Assembly (NCBI GenBank): GCA_014607495.2
Contig: CP053154.1
Coordinates: 8,060,001 to 8,124,000, forward strand
Origin: Carposina sasakii
Lineage: Eukaryota > Arthropoda > Insecta > Lepidoptera > Carposinidae
Direction: 5' to 3'
DNA: 64,000 nt
Shown: in pieces, positions 49,100 through 57,780 of the stretch
How the letters are laid out: the number at the start of each line of letters is the position of its first letter
Position numbering within the stretch: the first letter of the stretch is position 1
Program-made: the position numbers and the translations under genes
The notes under the pieces: model-generated
Database searches by the model: none
What the model saw: the letters and a program-made list of their open reading frames with translations, nothing else
What the model was told of the DNA's origin: nothing

Positions 49100-51499
49100 A
49101 TGCATCGGGGGAAAAAAATCGTGGCTTTGGTTTCTGAGGCTGGAGGAGGAGGAAAGAATATATCTGAACATGTAGCTCCGAAGTCAGATTATAATCCAAA
49201 TAAAATTATCCACGTTTTAGAAGATAAGTTACTATGTCCAGAATCAAGAGAGTTTATACCAAGACAGCCAGATATAGTTACTAACCAAACTTATTATGAG
49301 ATAAATGATAATATCAACCTAACTTCCCTGACTAATCTTGATTTACCAAGTACTTTTATAACAGACAATATAGATGGTACAAATTATCCTAGCTTAGTAT
49401 TTCCCAATACTACATTCAATGACGTACCTTCAGATGATAACATTTTGTCAACGGTTTATGCTGCTCACAATTCTTTCATCGCTGACGAGAATTTTATTAT
49501 AGTACCATCACAAGCAGAAATTGAATCACAAGCAACACACATTTTGATATCAGATGTCATAAACATCTCCGATACGCGTACCATTGAAACATTAGGCAAA
49601 ACAATATCTTATGAACCAAATACCAGTCCAAAAATTCTACCTCATGTTGAAAACACACATCATGTTCTACCTAATCCACCGATATCGGATGATAGTGATA
49701 CAGATAAAAAGCTTGTGCCTTATTCTGATTCTGACTCAGATTCGCTTGCTAAAATTAAAAAGATTAAGAGACGAAAGAAACGTTTTAAAGTTGATAAAAA
49801 GGAATGGGTGAGTGAAAAAAATAAACAAAGAAGAGAAGAAGGTAAAACATATTTTGGGAGAGAGAGAAAACAAGATTGTTGGAATTATAACAAAACTAAA
49901 GAAGCACGATCCATTAAATCAAGATGCTCCTGTAAAATTGGGAAGTACAGTACTTTGAAATGTGAAACAGTGGATGAAGAGGTAAGAAAAAGCATTTTTA
50001 ATCTATTTTGGAGTCTTACTTGGGGCGAAAAAAAGACCCTTGTTAACGAATGGGTAACAATTATTCCAATTGTCCGGCCACGAAATCGAAACACCGAAGG
50101 GACTACCAAGAGGGCTAATACCTTTGTTTATCATTTAAAAGTAAATGGTCAAAGTGTTAAAGTATGTCGAAAAATGTTTTTGAACACTTTGGACTTAGGA
50201 AGATGGACGGTTCAAAATTGGAAGCAGGAGTTCTCAACGCGGCCTCCTAGTATACTGAGACGTCCGAAACAAATATCTGAATCTGCTTCGGAGCCAAAAC
50301 AATCACTTATCCAGTTTCTGGAGTCTCTTCCCGTAATGGAATCTCATTATTGCCGAGCGACGTCACAGAAGTTATATTTATTGCCAGAATGGAATTCAAA
50401 AGAAAGCCTCTACAAATTTTACGTTAACGATTGGTGCAAAGAGCGAAATACAAAAGCCCTCTCTATAAGTTTGTTTTCGAATTTATTTGAAGACAAAAAT
50501 TTCGCCTTATTTAAGCCAAAAAAAGACCAATGCGAGAAATGCGCCTGTTATAAAGTTGGAACAGTTACAGAAGAAGAATACAAACAACATATTGAGAGAA
50601 GTAAACAAGCAAGAGAAGAAAAAGAGAGGGATAAGAACGGAGAAAATTACGTATTCACAGTGGACTTACAAGCTGTACTAATGGCACCAAAATCGAATGT
50701 TAGTACGCTGTACTATAAAACGAAGCTGCAAGTTCACAACCTTTGCTTTTTTAATATAAAAAACAAAGATGGCTTCTGTTTCATATGGAATGAAGTAGAA
50801 GGTGGACTTAACGCTGAAGAATTTGCCTCGATTTGGGTTGACTTTATAGAAAACAGAATAATATGTGACGAGACGAATGCTGAAGATGAAAAAAAAACAA
50901 TTATAATTTACAGTGACGGCTGCACTTACCAGAATAGAAATTGTACTTTATCTAACGCTCTTTTGAATATTGTTATGAGATACAAGAATATTATAACTAT
51001 TGAACAAAAATTTTTAGAGGTGGGTCACACCCAAATGGAGGCCGATTCTATGCATTCCACTATAGAACGACACCTAAAGAACAAAATCGTAAATGTGCCC
51101 GCTGAATACGTATCTATTGCCAAACATGCTCGAAAATGTCCAGTACCCTATTGTGTAACATATTTGGACCACACCTACTTCAAAAAATTCGACAAAATTC
51201 AGTTTTATAAAAGTATTCGTCCAGGAAGATCCAAAGGGGACCTTAAGGTGACTGACATTCGTGCACTACGTTATGAAAGTAATGGATCAATTCTTTATAA
51301 AACTAACCTCAAGGATGAATGGCAAAGTTTACCACAAAGGCGATCTCTGCAATGTAAACCTTGCGATATAAATGCATTGTCTCAATTGCATCAGAACCGC
51401 AGAAAAATTAGTGCACGAAAATTTGAAGACTTGCAGCAAATAAAAAAGACTCTTCCAGGAGATTATCATAAATATTATGACGACTTGCCTCATGAGTAA
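49100..51499 (+). CDS. Putative transposase of an uncharacterised RNase H-like family, 799 aa
   Basis: One uninterrupted exon. The start is set by the splice acceptor at 49098 and by the sequence MHRGKKIVALV, which resembles related proteins as I recall them. Residues 195-235 are acidic/serine-rich and then strongly basic (KKIKRRKKRFK), like a nuclear localisation signal. Cysteines at 276, 278 and 288, then at 478, 481 and 483 (CEKCAC), could bind zinc. Candidate catalytic residues are D522 (FTVDLQAVLM), D606 (YSDGCTYQNRN) and E647 or D649 (VGHTQMEADSMHSTIE); the spacing fits a DDE/D nuclease. The C-terminal third (SIRPGRSKGDLKVTDIRAL) is also typical of the family. I recall many 600-900 residue insect proteins of this kind with no assigned function, some carrying a DUF7869-type domain. 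Its position between terminal inverted repeats argues it is the transposase. Confidence 0.8.
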   Translation: MHRGKKIVALVSEAGGGGKNISEHVAPKSDYNPNKIIHVLEDKLLCPESREFIPRQPDIVTNQTYYEINDNINLTSLTNLDLPSTFITDNIDGTNYPSLVFPNTTFNDVPSDDNILSTVYAAHNSFIADENFIIVPSQAEIESQATHILISDVINISDTRTIETLGKTISYEPNTSPKILPHVENTHHVLPNPPISDDSDTDKKLVPYSDSDSDSLAKIKKIKRRKKRFKVDKKEWVSEKNKQRREEGKTYFGRERKQDCWNYNKTKEARSIKSRCSCKIGKYSTLKCETVDEEVRKSIFNLFWSLTWGEKKTLVNEWVTIIPIVRPRNRNTEGTTKRANTFVYHLKVNGQSVKVCRKMFLNTLDLGRWTVQNWKQEFSTRPPSILRRPKQISESASEPKQSLIQFLESLPVMESHYCRATSQKLYLLPEWNSKESLYKFYVNDWCKERNTKALSISLFSNLFEDKNFALFKPKKDQCEKCACYKVGTVTEEEYKQHIERSKQAREEKERDKNGENYVFTVDLQAVLMAPKSNVSTLYYKTKLQVHNLCFFNIKNKDGFCFIWNEVEGGLNAEEFASIWVDFIENRIICDETNAEDEKKTIIIYSDGCTYQNRNCTLSNALLNIVMRYKNIITIEQKFLEVGHTQMEADSMHSTIERHLKNKIVNVPAEYVSIAKHARKCPVPYCVTYLDHTYFKKFDKIQFYKSIRPGRSKGDLKVTDIRALRYESNGSILYKTNLKDEWQSLPQRRSLQCKPCDINALSQLHQNRRKISARKFEDLQQIKKTLPGDYHKYYDDLPHE

Positions 51500-51891
51500 A
51501 ATAAGAAACAATAAGTAGAATTTAAGTTTAATTACAACTTTAATGTGACCAAAGTGTCAGACTGATTTTTAAATATTGTTAATTAAGATTTTTGGTGAAT
51601 TGTTTCAATTGTTATATTATTGTTAATTAATATTAACTGATTGTGATATACTCATATAGTAGTAAAACAATATTAAATGGTGATCCTTAATTATAACTAA
51701 GTACTTCGGGGTATCTTGTCATTAGAACATTAAAACTAAAGTGAGAGTAGATATAATATTAACCTTGTTTCCTATTAAATAAGACTGATTGTTTAATATT
51801 GAATAACAAATATATTTTTCAATTACTGATCTACTTCGTTTTACTGAACAATTAATTAATCTATACACCACACTAGTCTAATATTAAATCA

Positions 51892-51945
51892 AAAACTGCT
51901 AAGTCCTGAAGCAAATTGAAATTCCACCTCGACAAACTGCTAAAT
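51892..51945. repeat. Right subterminal motifs of the transposon
   Basis: AAAACTGCTAAGTCC at 51892-51906 and AAACTGCTAAATA at 51934-51946 repeat the inner half of the terminal repeat. They are probable transposase binding sites, by analogy with other DNA transposons. Confidence 0.65.
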
Positions 51946-52110
51946 AATTGTTTTCCTAAATTTTATGAATGTCGTTAAAGTTATACTGCTAATTATATTT
52001 TTAAAATATCAAGAAAAATTATAGTAACAAACGGGATTTTCAGAATTTTGATTGCTAAATTAATAGATATATTATTCACATTTTTCTTCGTCTTGTAAAG
52101 TATGTCAAAA

Positions 52111-52142
52111 TGGACTTGGCAGTTTAACAAATTAGGCCGACG
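52111..52142 (-). repeat. Right terminal inverted repeat of the 3852-bp transposon
   Basis: TGGACTTGGCAGTTTAAC then AAATTAGGCCGACG, the inverted partner of 48291-48322. Confidence 0.9.
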
Positions 52143-52171
52143 ATATACTCCATACATTGTGCTGACAAACG

Positions 52172-52480
52172 ATAGTGGACGCCCGCGACTCCGCCCGCGT
52201 GGACTTCAGAAAAAACAAAATGTCGAAATTATCCGGGATAAAAACATTTTCCAGCGATAAGAAGAAGCCTATATGTTAAGTGGGACCTGTCACAATATAT
52301 TCCTGCTTCGAAATCGGTTCAACCGTTTCTGAGATTAGCGTGCACAAACGCACAGACAAACAGTTAAAATTCCAAAAGTAATTCTTTTGGGTACTATTGT
52401 ATTGATAAAGGTCTCCTATATCTGATATATCTTCCATGTATAGACAGCGGTCCGTTATATTTTTATTATATATAGATAGA
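52172..52480 (+). repeat. GGACGCCCGCGACT dispersed repeat, long-tail form
   Basis: Head ATAGTGGACGCCCGCGACTC; tail with TTTTGGGTACTATTGTATTG and CTTCCATGTATAGACAGCGG. It starts 25 bp after the transposon's target duplication. Confidence 0.85.
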
Positions 52481-53058
52481 TGTAGGTACCTACAGGTAAA
52501 GTGATTTATTTTAGATGTGGTTTTGTTTGTTACTTCCATGTCAACTTACTTACTGGCTGAAAACATGGTACAATCAAAAATATTGACAAAAAAAAATTAC
52601 ATGTATGTCTATTAGGGAGAGTGCAAGAATTTTCCGAAAAAACGAGCACGGTAAAACAGGAATTAACGTAATTTACGCTGCCTTAGTAAGACCCGTAACA
52701 ACGTACCTACTGATACTTATTAATGAATTAATTTTAATATTTCAGCTATAATGGCAAATCGATTTATGAAAAAAGAGCAAAGAAAACATCGACGAAGATG
52801 AATCACTGCTGTGAAATGCGAAATAACAATCTAGGTACGTATTACTCGTATTGGTAAATGGACAACATTATGAATTTTGTTATCGTCAAAAAGTTCCTTT
52901 TCAAGGGTTTCTAATTGAGCAGTAGCGGTAATATCATTTTTCTTCGTTATGAGTTATGACAAAAACCGCGTTCCTCCACGTGTTCATGTTTTTGTAAGTT
53001 TAATTTTATTTATCCGATGTGGCCATTTTTTATTATTTTGTAATGTGCACATAAAAGT

Positions 53059-53538
53059 GTCCAAGATACCCCAGTCCTTAAAGACGAAGGTATTCAACCA
53101 GTGCGTGCTGCCGGTGATGACCTACGGTGCCGAGACGTGGTCTCTAACTATGTGCCTCATAAAAAAGCTCAGGATCGCACAGCGAGCGATGGAGAGAGCT
53201 ATGCTTGGGATCTCTCTGCGTGATCGAATCAGAAATGAGGAGATCCGCAGACGTACAAAGATCACCGACATAGCTGAACGGTCCAGCAAGCTGAAGTGGC
53301 AATGGGCAGGGCACATAGCTCGAAGAACTGATGGCCGATGGAGTCGGAAAGTTCTAGAGTGGATACCACGTATCGGCAAGCGCAGCGTGGGAAGGCCACC
53401 CGCGAGGTGGACGGATGACCTGGCCAAGGTTGCGGGCGTCGGTTGGATGCAGGCTGCTTCCGACCGGTCGGAGTGGAGGTTGTTGGGGGAGGCCTATGTC
53501 CAACAGTGGACTTCTCAGGACTGTAAATGATGATGATG
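53059..53538 (+). mobile_element. 5'-truncated RTE-clade LINE with 10-bp target duplication
   Basis: It encodes the last ~155 residues of an RTE-type reverse transcriptase: VFNQCVLPVMTYGAETWSLT, LKWQWAGHIARR, RSVGRPPARWTDDLAK and GEAYVQQWTSQDCK. The stop TGA is at 53528-53530, followed by a (TGA)n tail. ACATAAAAGT at 53049-53058 is repeated at 53539-53548. The open frame and exact duplication indicate a fairly recent insertion. The start codon at 52949 lies in host sequence and is not meaningful. Confidence 0.95.
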
Positions 53539-53548
53539 ACATAAAAGT

Positions 53549-55290
53549 TTCAAATGCTAATCTATAGAAAACCTTAAGACCTTTGTTTTTGCTACGATCA
53601 TACTGGGCAATGGGAATGAGCAATAACAACAAGTAGTTTTTGCATAGTTTCTAACAGTTTTTCGTCGTAGATAGGCCTTCAATTTCGCAAACCAAGTCAT
53701 GTTTGTTTGACAGTAGGAATCGGTAAAATGATGTAAGCTAACCTAAACGAATGACCGAAGAAATCTACTACCGCCCACATAATGGTAATAGCCAGGGGAA
53801 ATCATACCTATGACTATTGACTCTAAATAATTATGTACTAATTAGTTCACTTTTATGTTTCAGCTAAAATGCGAGTGATGAAAAGAAAATTTGAAGACTC
53901 CACAAGTTAATTTTCACAGCTGTGCAATCAATCATGTAGGTATGTAGTATGTACCTATGTTTTTTTTTATATATTTCGCACGGTCGTGTTTAATTGCGAT
54001 ATTTAATTCTCATTTTACTATATGAATGTCATAAAAGAGAAATTTTCTACGATAAGTACCTACATCACTTGTTATTTACTGGTCAAAAACAAATGACACT
54101 AAGTATGACTTTTGACAAAATCCATAATGATATTGCGCCCCTTGTACCCTCTTCATAAATAATGGGATAAGTAGAGGTATAAATGATGATGATGATGATT
54201 GTTACAACACAATAGCAGCGTGGTTGACATTGTTTCTTCGTAGAGGCAAAATAGGTTCGCTAGTGAAAATGCTGCAAATCGAGTATTCCACTACGTTACT
54301 CCTGTTTTTGTTTAAGTCACAAAAAGTTTTGCACGCGGTTCATACAAATGACAAAGTGTGAAGGTATAAGTTCTTCCAGCAAATTACAAAATTTGATTTA
54401 AATAATACATATTTATAGCTTTTGCACGTGCTACAATTAGATGAAGGGTAGTACCTGGTAAGACCTTTGTTAGTGCTGTTGTTATTAAAAATTTCAAGAG
54501 TCAAGATACAAAATATGATTACTATTCTTTTTGTTGAAATATCTTAAAATTAAATAATCAAGTGTAGGTATTCTATGATTCATTAGACTTGTCATTTGTG
54601 TGTGCCGCGTGCAACTTAGTTTTTGTATAGTAAACAAACAATGTGACACGTAGTATGGACAAAATTACATAATAACAAATTGTAAAATATATGTCTCACT
54701 ATCGCCTGTTACCGTGCAGGTTATTGGAAGAGGCCTGTGTCCAGCTGATGATGAAAAAGATGATGATGATGTCTCACTCATGTCTCCATAAAAGTGGATT
54801 TAGATAAGTACCACAGCTCATGAGTAACCACACTCATTTATAATTTTCAATTGGTCCTCCATTTTTATGTAATACCTACCTATCAACAGCTTTTGCCCGC
54901 GACTTCAACCACGTGGACTACAGATATAGCCTATATCTTTCTCCATACTCCTAACTATGTGTATGCAAAATTTTAAGAAGATAAGTTGAGTAAGAGGTAA
55001 CAAAAAAAAACTCATTTTCGAACTTATAATATTTCATAGGATTGTATAACATCTGCCTCATAGGAATGAATGGAAGATATTACTTTCACCTGTAGCGACC
55101 GAACCTATTGCATAAAATATCAGTAAAAACCTTAGATCACATCACACTGGTGAAAAACAATGATGGCTCTTTCTTAATAGTTGTTTACTCAATCCAATCC
55201 CATACCAAGACTATAAGAATGTAGTCTTGTAGTGAGGGTTTAGGTCAAGGAAAAAATACTACTGTACTAAACATTAGCATACAGCATACA
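53549..55290. other. Non-coding intronic stretch with simple repeats
   Basis: It contains (GAT)n at 54183-54199, a degenerate RTE tail at 54714-54770, and a diverged TTTTGCCCGCGACTTCAACC repeat head at 54888. No exon was found apart from the exon-like segment near 53865. Confidence 0.45.
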
Positions 55291-55299
55291 AGTACATTG

Positions 55300-55515
55300 T
55301 GGTATACAGCAGCCAATTACAGTTCCCTAGGGCACGCCACAAAGCAAGGGTTTTTGCTCATAGTCACCACGCTGGGCAGGGCAGTTGGTGACTGCAATGT
55401 GATTTTCGACTATGTTGTCAACACAGCTGTCTACTTACCGGAAACCCTAAATCACCTCTTACGATACCCACAGGCAGACATGGGGTGGTATTCTACTCTG
55501 CCGACACTACCCTAA
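55300..55515 (-). repeat. Composite repeat, second copy of the 8585-8890 type
   Basis: TAGGGCACGCCAC, then ACCACGCTGGGCAGGGCAGT and GGCAGACATGGGGTGGTATT occur in the same order as in 8675-8885. Confidence 0.65.
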
Positions 55516-56639
55516 AGACTATATTATATGTATTAATGAATACTTTCTGTGTTTCAGCTGAAGGGGAAATCGTTTGCCGTAAATAGAAACTGAAGACACC
55601 GGAAGTTTTGTGGCTGAAAATAAAATAATATCCTTAGGTTTGTAATTTTGTCCATAATTCTGTTTAGGCAATGTCCGTAGTCCCGTAGAAAAGACATACA
55701 TGACCTTTGAGGAGGAATATTGTTATGAAAGTCACCTTCATATTATAATAGAACACTACCTATAATGCGTATTTGTTTATGGGAAAAGGCTACTTGAAAA
55801 CGCCAAAGAGCACGTTTTCCAAGATATTAATCCATGTTTTTAATGAAGTATGTACCTATATATCATTTTCATTATGTTTTGCACGCGGTACACAAAAATT
55901 ACATATCTGATGAAGTCATAAGTTTTCTTCGCGGCAAATAAGGTACAGTCTGGATTCAATAAGGTACATTTAGGTATACATGTTGCACCTAGCAATATTA
56001 TGTAATGGGTACAAATGAAAGTCATGGTTGCATCCGGTATGTTACAGATGAAGGCATTGAAGACCTTTGTTTCTCATATGAAAATGTTACTGAAATTTAC
56101 TATGAAAAGTTACTTAAAGCTTTGTTATCTTTAGCCTTTTATAGCATATCGGAAAGCTTGGCATATCGAATTTCAATTGTACAATCTTACTACAGAAAAC
56201 CAGTCCAAGAAAAAGTCGAAAAAAAAATAATAACTTTTTTGTAACATGCTAAGAAGTCAGTACAATTTCTTGTTTGTTAAAAGCTTCTTTCAATCTTGGT
56301 TTAACTAAAATTAAGTATTAGGTAGGTAAAATAAGGAAGAATGCATAGTTATGGGGCTTTAATAAAAATATATGAGGTGAATATGTAAGGGTCATAATCA
56401 TAAAAAAAAAAAAAATCCTTTCTCCCTTAAAAACCTGAAACAGCCAAATTTTACGCGAAGATACCGTACCGATGTGTAAAAAAGGCTGGTATGATAAGGT
56501 TTTTCTCGTTAGAGCCTACTGGAAATGCTTTCTTATTTATATTTGTGAGATCAGCGTCAAAAGGTAAATATTATAAATGGATGTCGAAAACACGTAAGCA
56601 TCCTTAAATATTTTACAATAACAACTCTACCTCTACTCT

Positions 56640-57180
56640 ATAATGCAAACATAAACAGAACCAAGCACTTGAATCTTGGCAAGATTGCATTAGATCTAAT
56701 CAACCGTGTGCATGTTTCAGGAATGACAAGGAGATTGATGGTCATTGAAAGTGAAGAAGGAAGTGGTGTAGGTGGTGAGATGGCGGTGGTAGCTGGGGGT
56801 GCTGTGTGTGCCCGCGGTGGACCGGCGCCCCTCCACTGGGGCCGTGTGCAATTGCCACATAGACTACGGCGGCGCGCGGCCCTCGCACACCATTCGACCT
56901 CCGCGCACCGCAGTCTTGGCATATCAGCCCTGCACTAAACACGCGTTCGAGAGTTAGACTCTCGTATCGAATCGACGAACAGGTCCGTACCAATACAGTG
57001 AAAGTGTCATCAAACCGTAAAATAAGCAATTAGCCGCGAGTGTTTATCCAGCTTCTTCCGAATGCTTTTCTATAATTAGCGGTGCATTCCCGCGCTCCAG
57101 CACTGTAACTTTACCTGGAGCGCCCAAATTAGGTGCGCCGGCGCACAGCCCACACGTTGCGCCCGCCCGCCCTGTGTGCT
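56640..57180. promoter_or_regulatory. GC-rich block, possible proximal promoter region of Mlp84B
   Basis: A GC-rich stretch 0.6-1.1 kb before the Mlp84B start codon, open in several frames on both strands and without repeat signature. It contains CGCGTTCGAGAGTTAGACTC, followed by a weak donor-like ACAG|GTCCGT near 56982. It could be an alternative promoter and first exon, but there is no TATA box and nothing decisive. Confidence 0.3.
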
Positions 57181-57468
57181 ATATACCTACATTCTTTACA
57201 TGAATCGTCCGTAGCATTCGGAGGAAGCTCGTGAAGCCAGCGCAACGTACGGTAGATACATGTGCTTGTGGAGCAACCCGGTGGCAGTCGGTTTCGGATG
57301 CAATACAAGTGTGCGTGAAGACGACTTGGAGTGTGGCCAATATGCAATGCATTAACTAGAATTATCAATTTCGTTTCTCTTTGATGCTATTAGTGCAACG
57401 GGTGTTTATCTGGACCATAGTAAAATAAAGTTGCAATTTTGAAATGCTGTTATCATTACATTTGTGTG

Positions 57469-57541
57469 AGTGTTTATTAACTTTGCCAACCAGTTGATGT
57501 CGTTTACAGACACTAACTGGTTGGCAAAGTTAATAAACACT
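57469..57541. repeat. Perfect 27-bp inverted repeat with 19-nt spacer
   Basis: Arms 57469-57495 and 57515-57541 are exact reverse complements (contain TTAACTTTGCCAACCAGTT). It lies 240 bp before the Mlp84B start codon, in the intron. Confidence 0.9.
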
Positions 57542-57780
57542 GGAGAAATTTGCCCATTTGAAATTAATATAGAAATAATATTTTATGAACTTTAGTTTTG
57601 GTGTATTAATGAGGACTTAACTGTGCTACAATGATTAATGTTTTGGATAACAGGCATATCTGAGCTGTGCCAACTCGTCTTCGCCGCGTCTGTGTAACCC
57701 TGACACATCGGGATTGATTAGAACATAACCACGCATCTGATTCTATATTTTCTTTTTGCAGGATTAGTTAAGACAGCACA

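Larger units (their letters stand above)
48287..52146. mobile_element. Complete 3852-bp TIR transposon with ATAT target duplication
   Basis: The element spans 48291-52142, between ATAT at 48287-48290 and ATAT at 52143-52146. The left end CGTCGGCCTAATT...AAGTCCA and the right end (inverted) match at 29 of 32 positions, and similarity continues a few bases inward (CCATTTTGA). It holds one long intact ORF (49100-51499), an upstream exon and intron, and at least five internal copies of the inner terminal motif (consensus AAACTGCTAAGTCC). Intact ORF and near-identical ends point to recent activity. The superfamily is uncertain; a 4-bp duplication suggests comparison with Sola-type elements. Confidence 0.85.
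52735..56075. repeat. Diverged three-unit tandem duplication in the Mlp84B upstream intron
   Basis: Three landmarks recur in order. An exon-like TTTCAGCT segment lies at 52742, 53861 and 55553. TTTTGCACGCGGT lies at 54331 and 55876. AAGACCTTTGTT lies at about 53576, 54460 and 56060. Correcting for the LINE inserted in unit 1 and a GATGAT-tailed insert in unit 2, unit spans are a few hundred bases. The copies are heavily mutated, so the duplication is old. Confidence 0.5.

Noticed and set aside
52949..53530. 193-aa ORF as a host gene
   Set aside because: Residues after about 37 are the C-terminus of an RTE reverse transcriptase within a LINE that has target duplications; the start codon lies in flanking host DNA.
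56638..57029. 89-95 codon ORFs around 56.7-57.0 kb
   Set aside because: The same situation: a GC-rich block with open frames on both strands and low-complexity translations. Kept only as a possible regulatory region.
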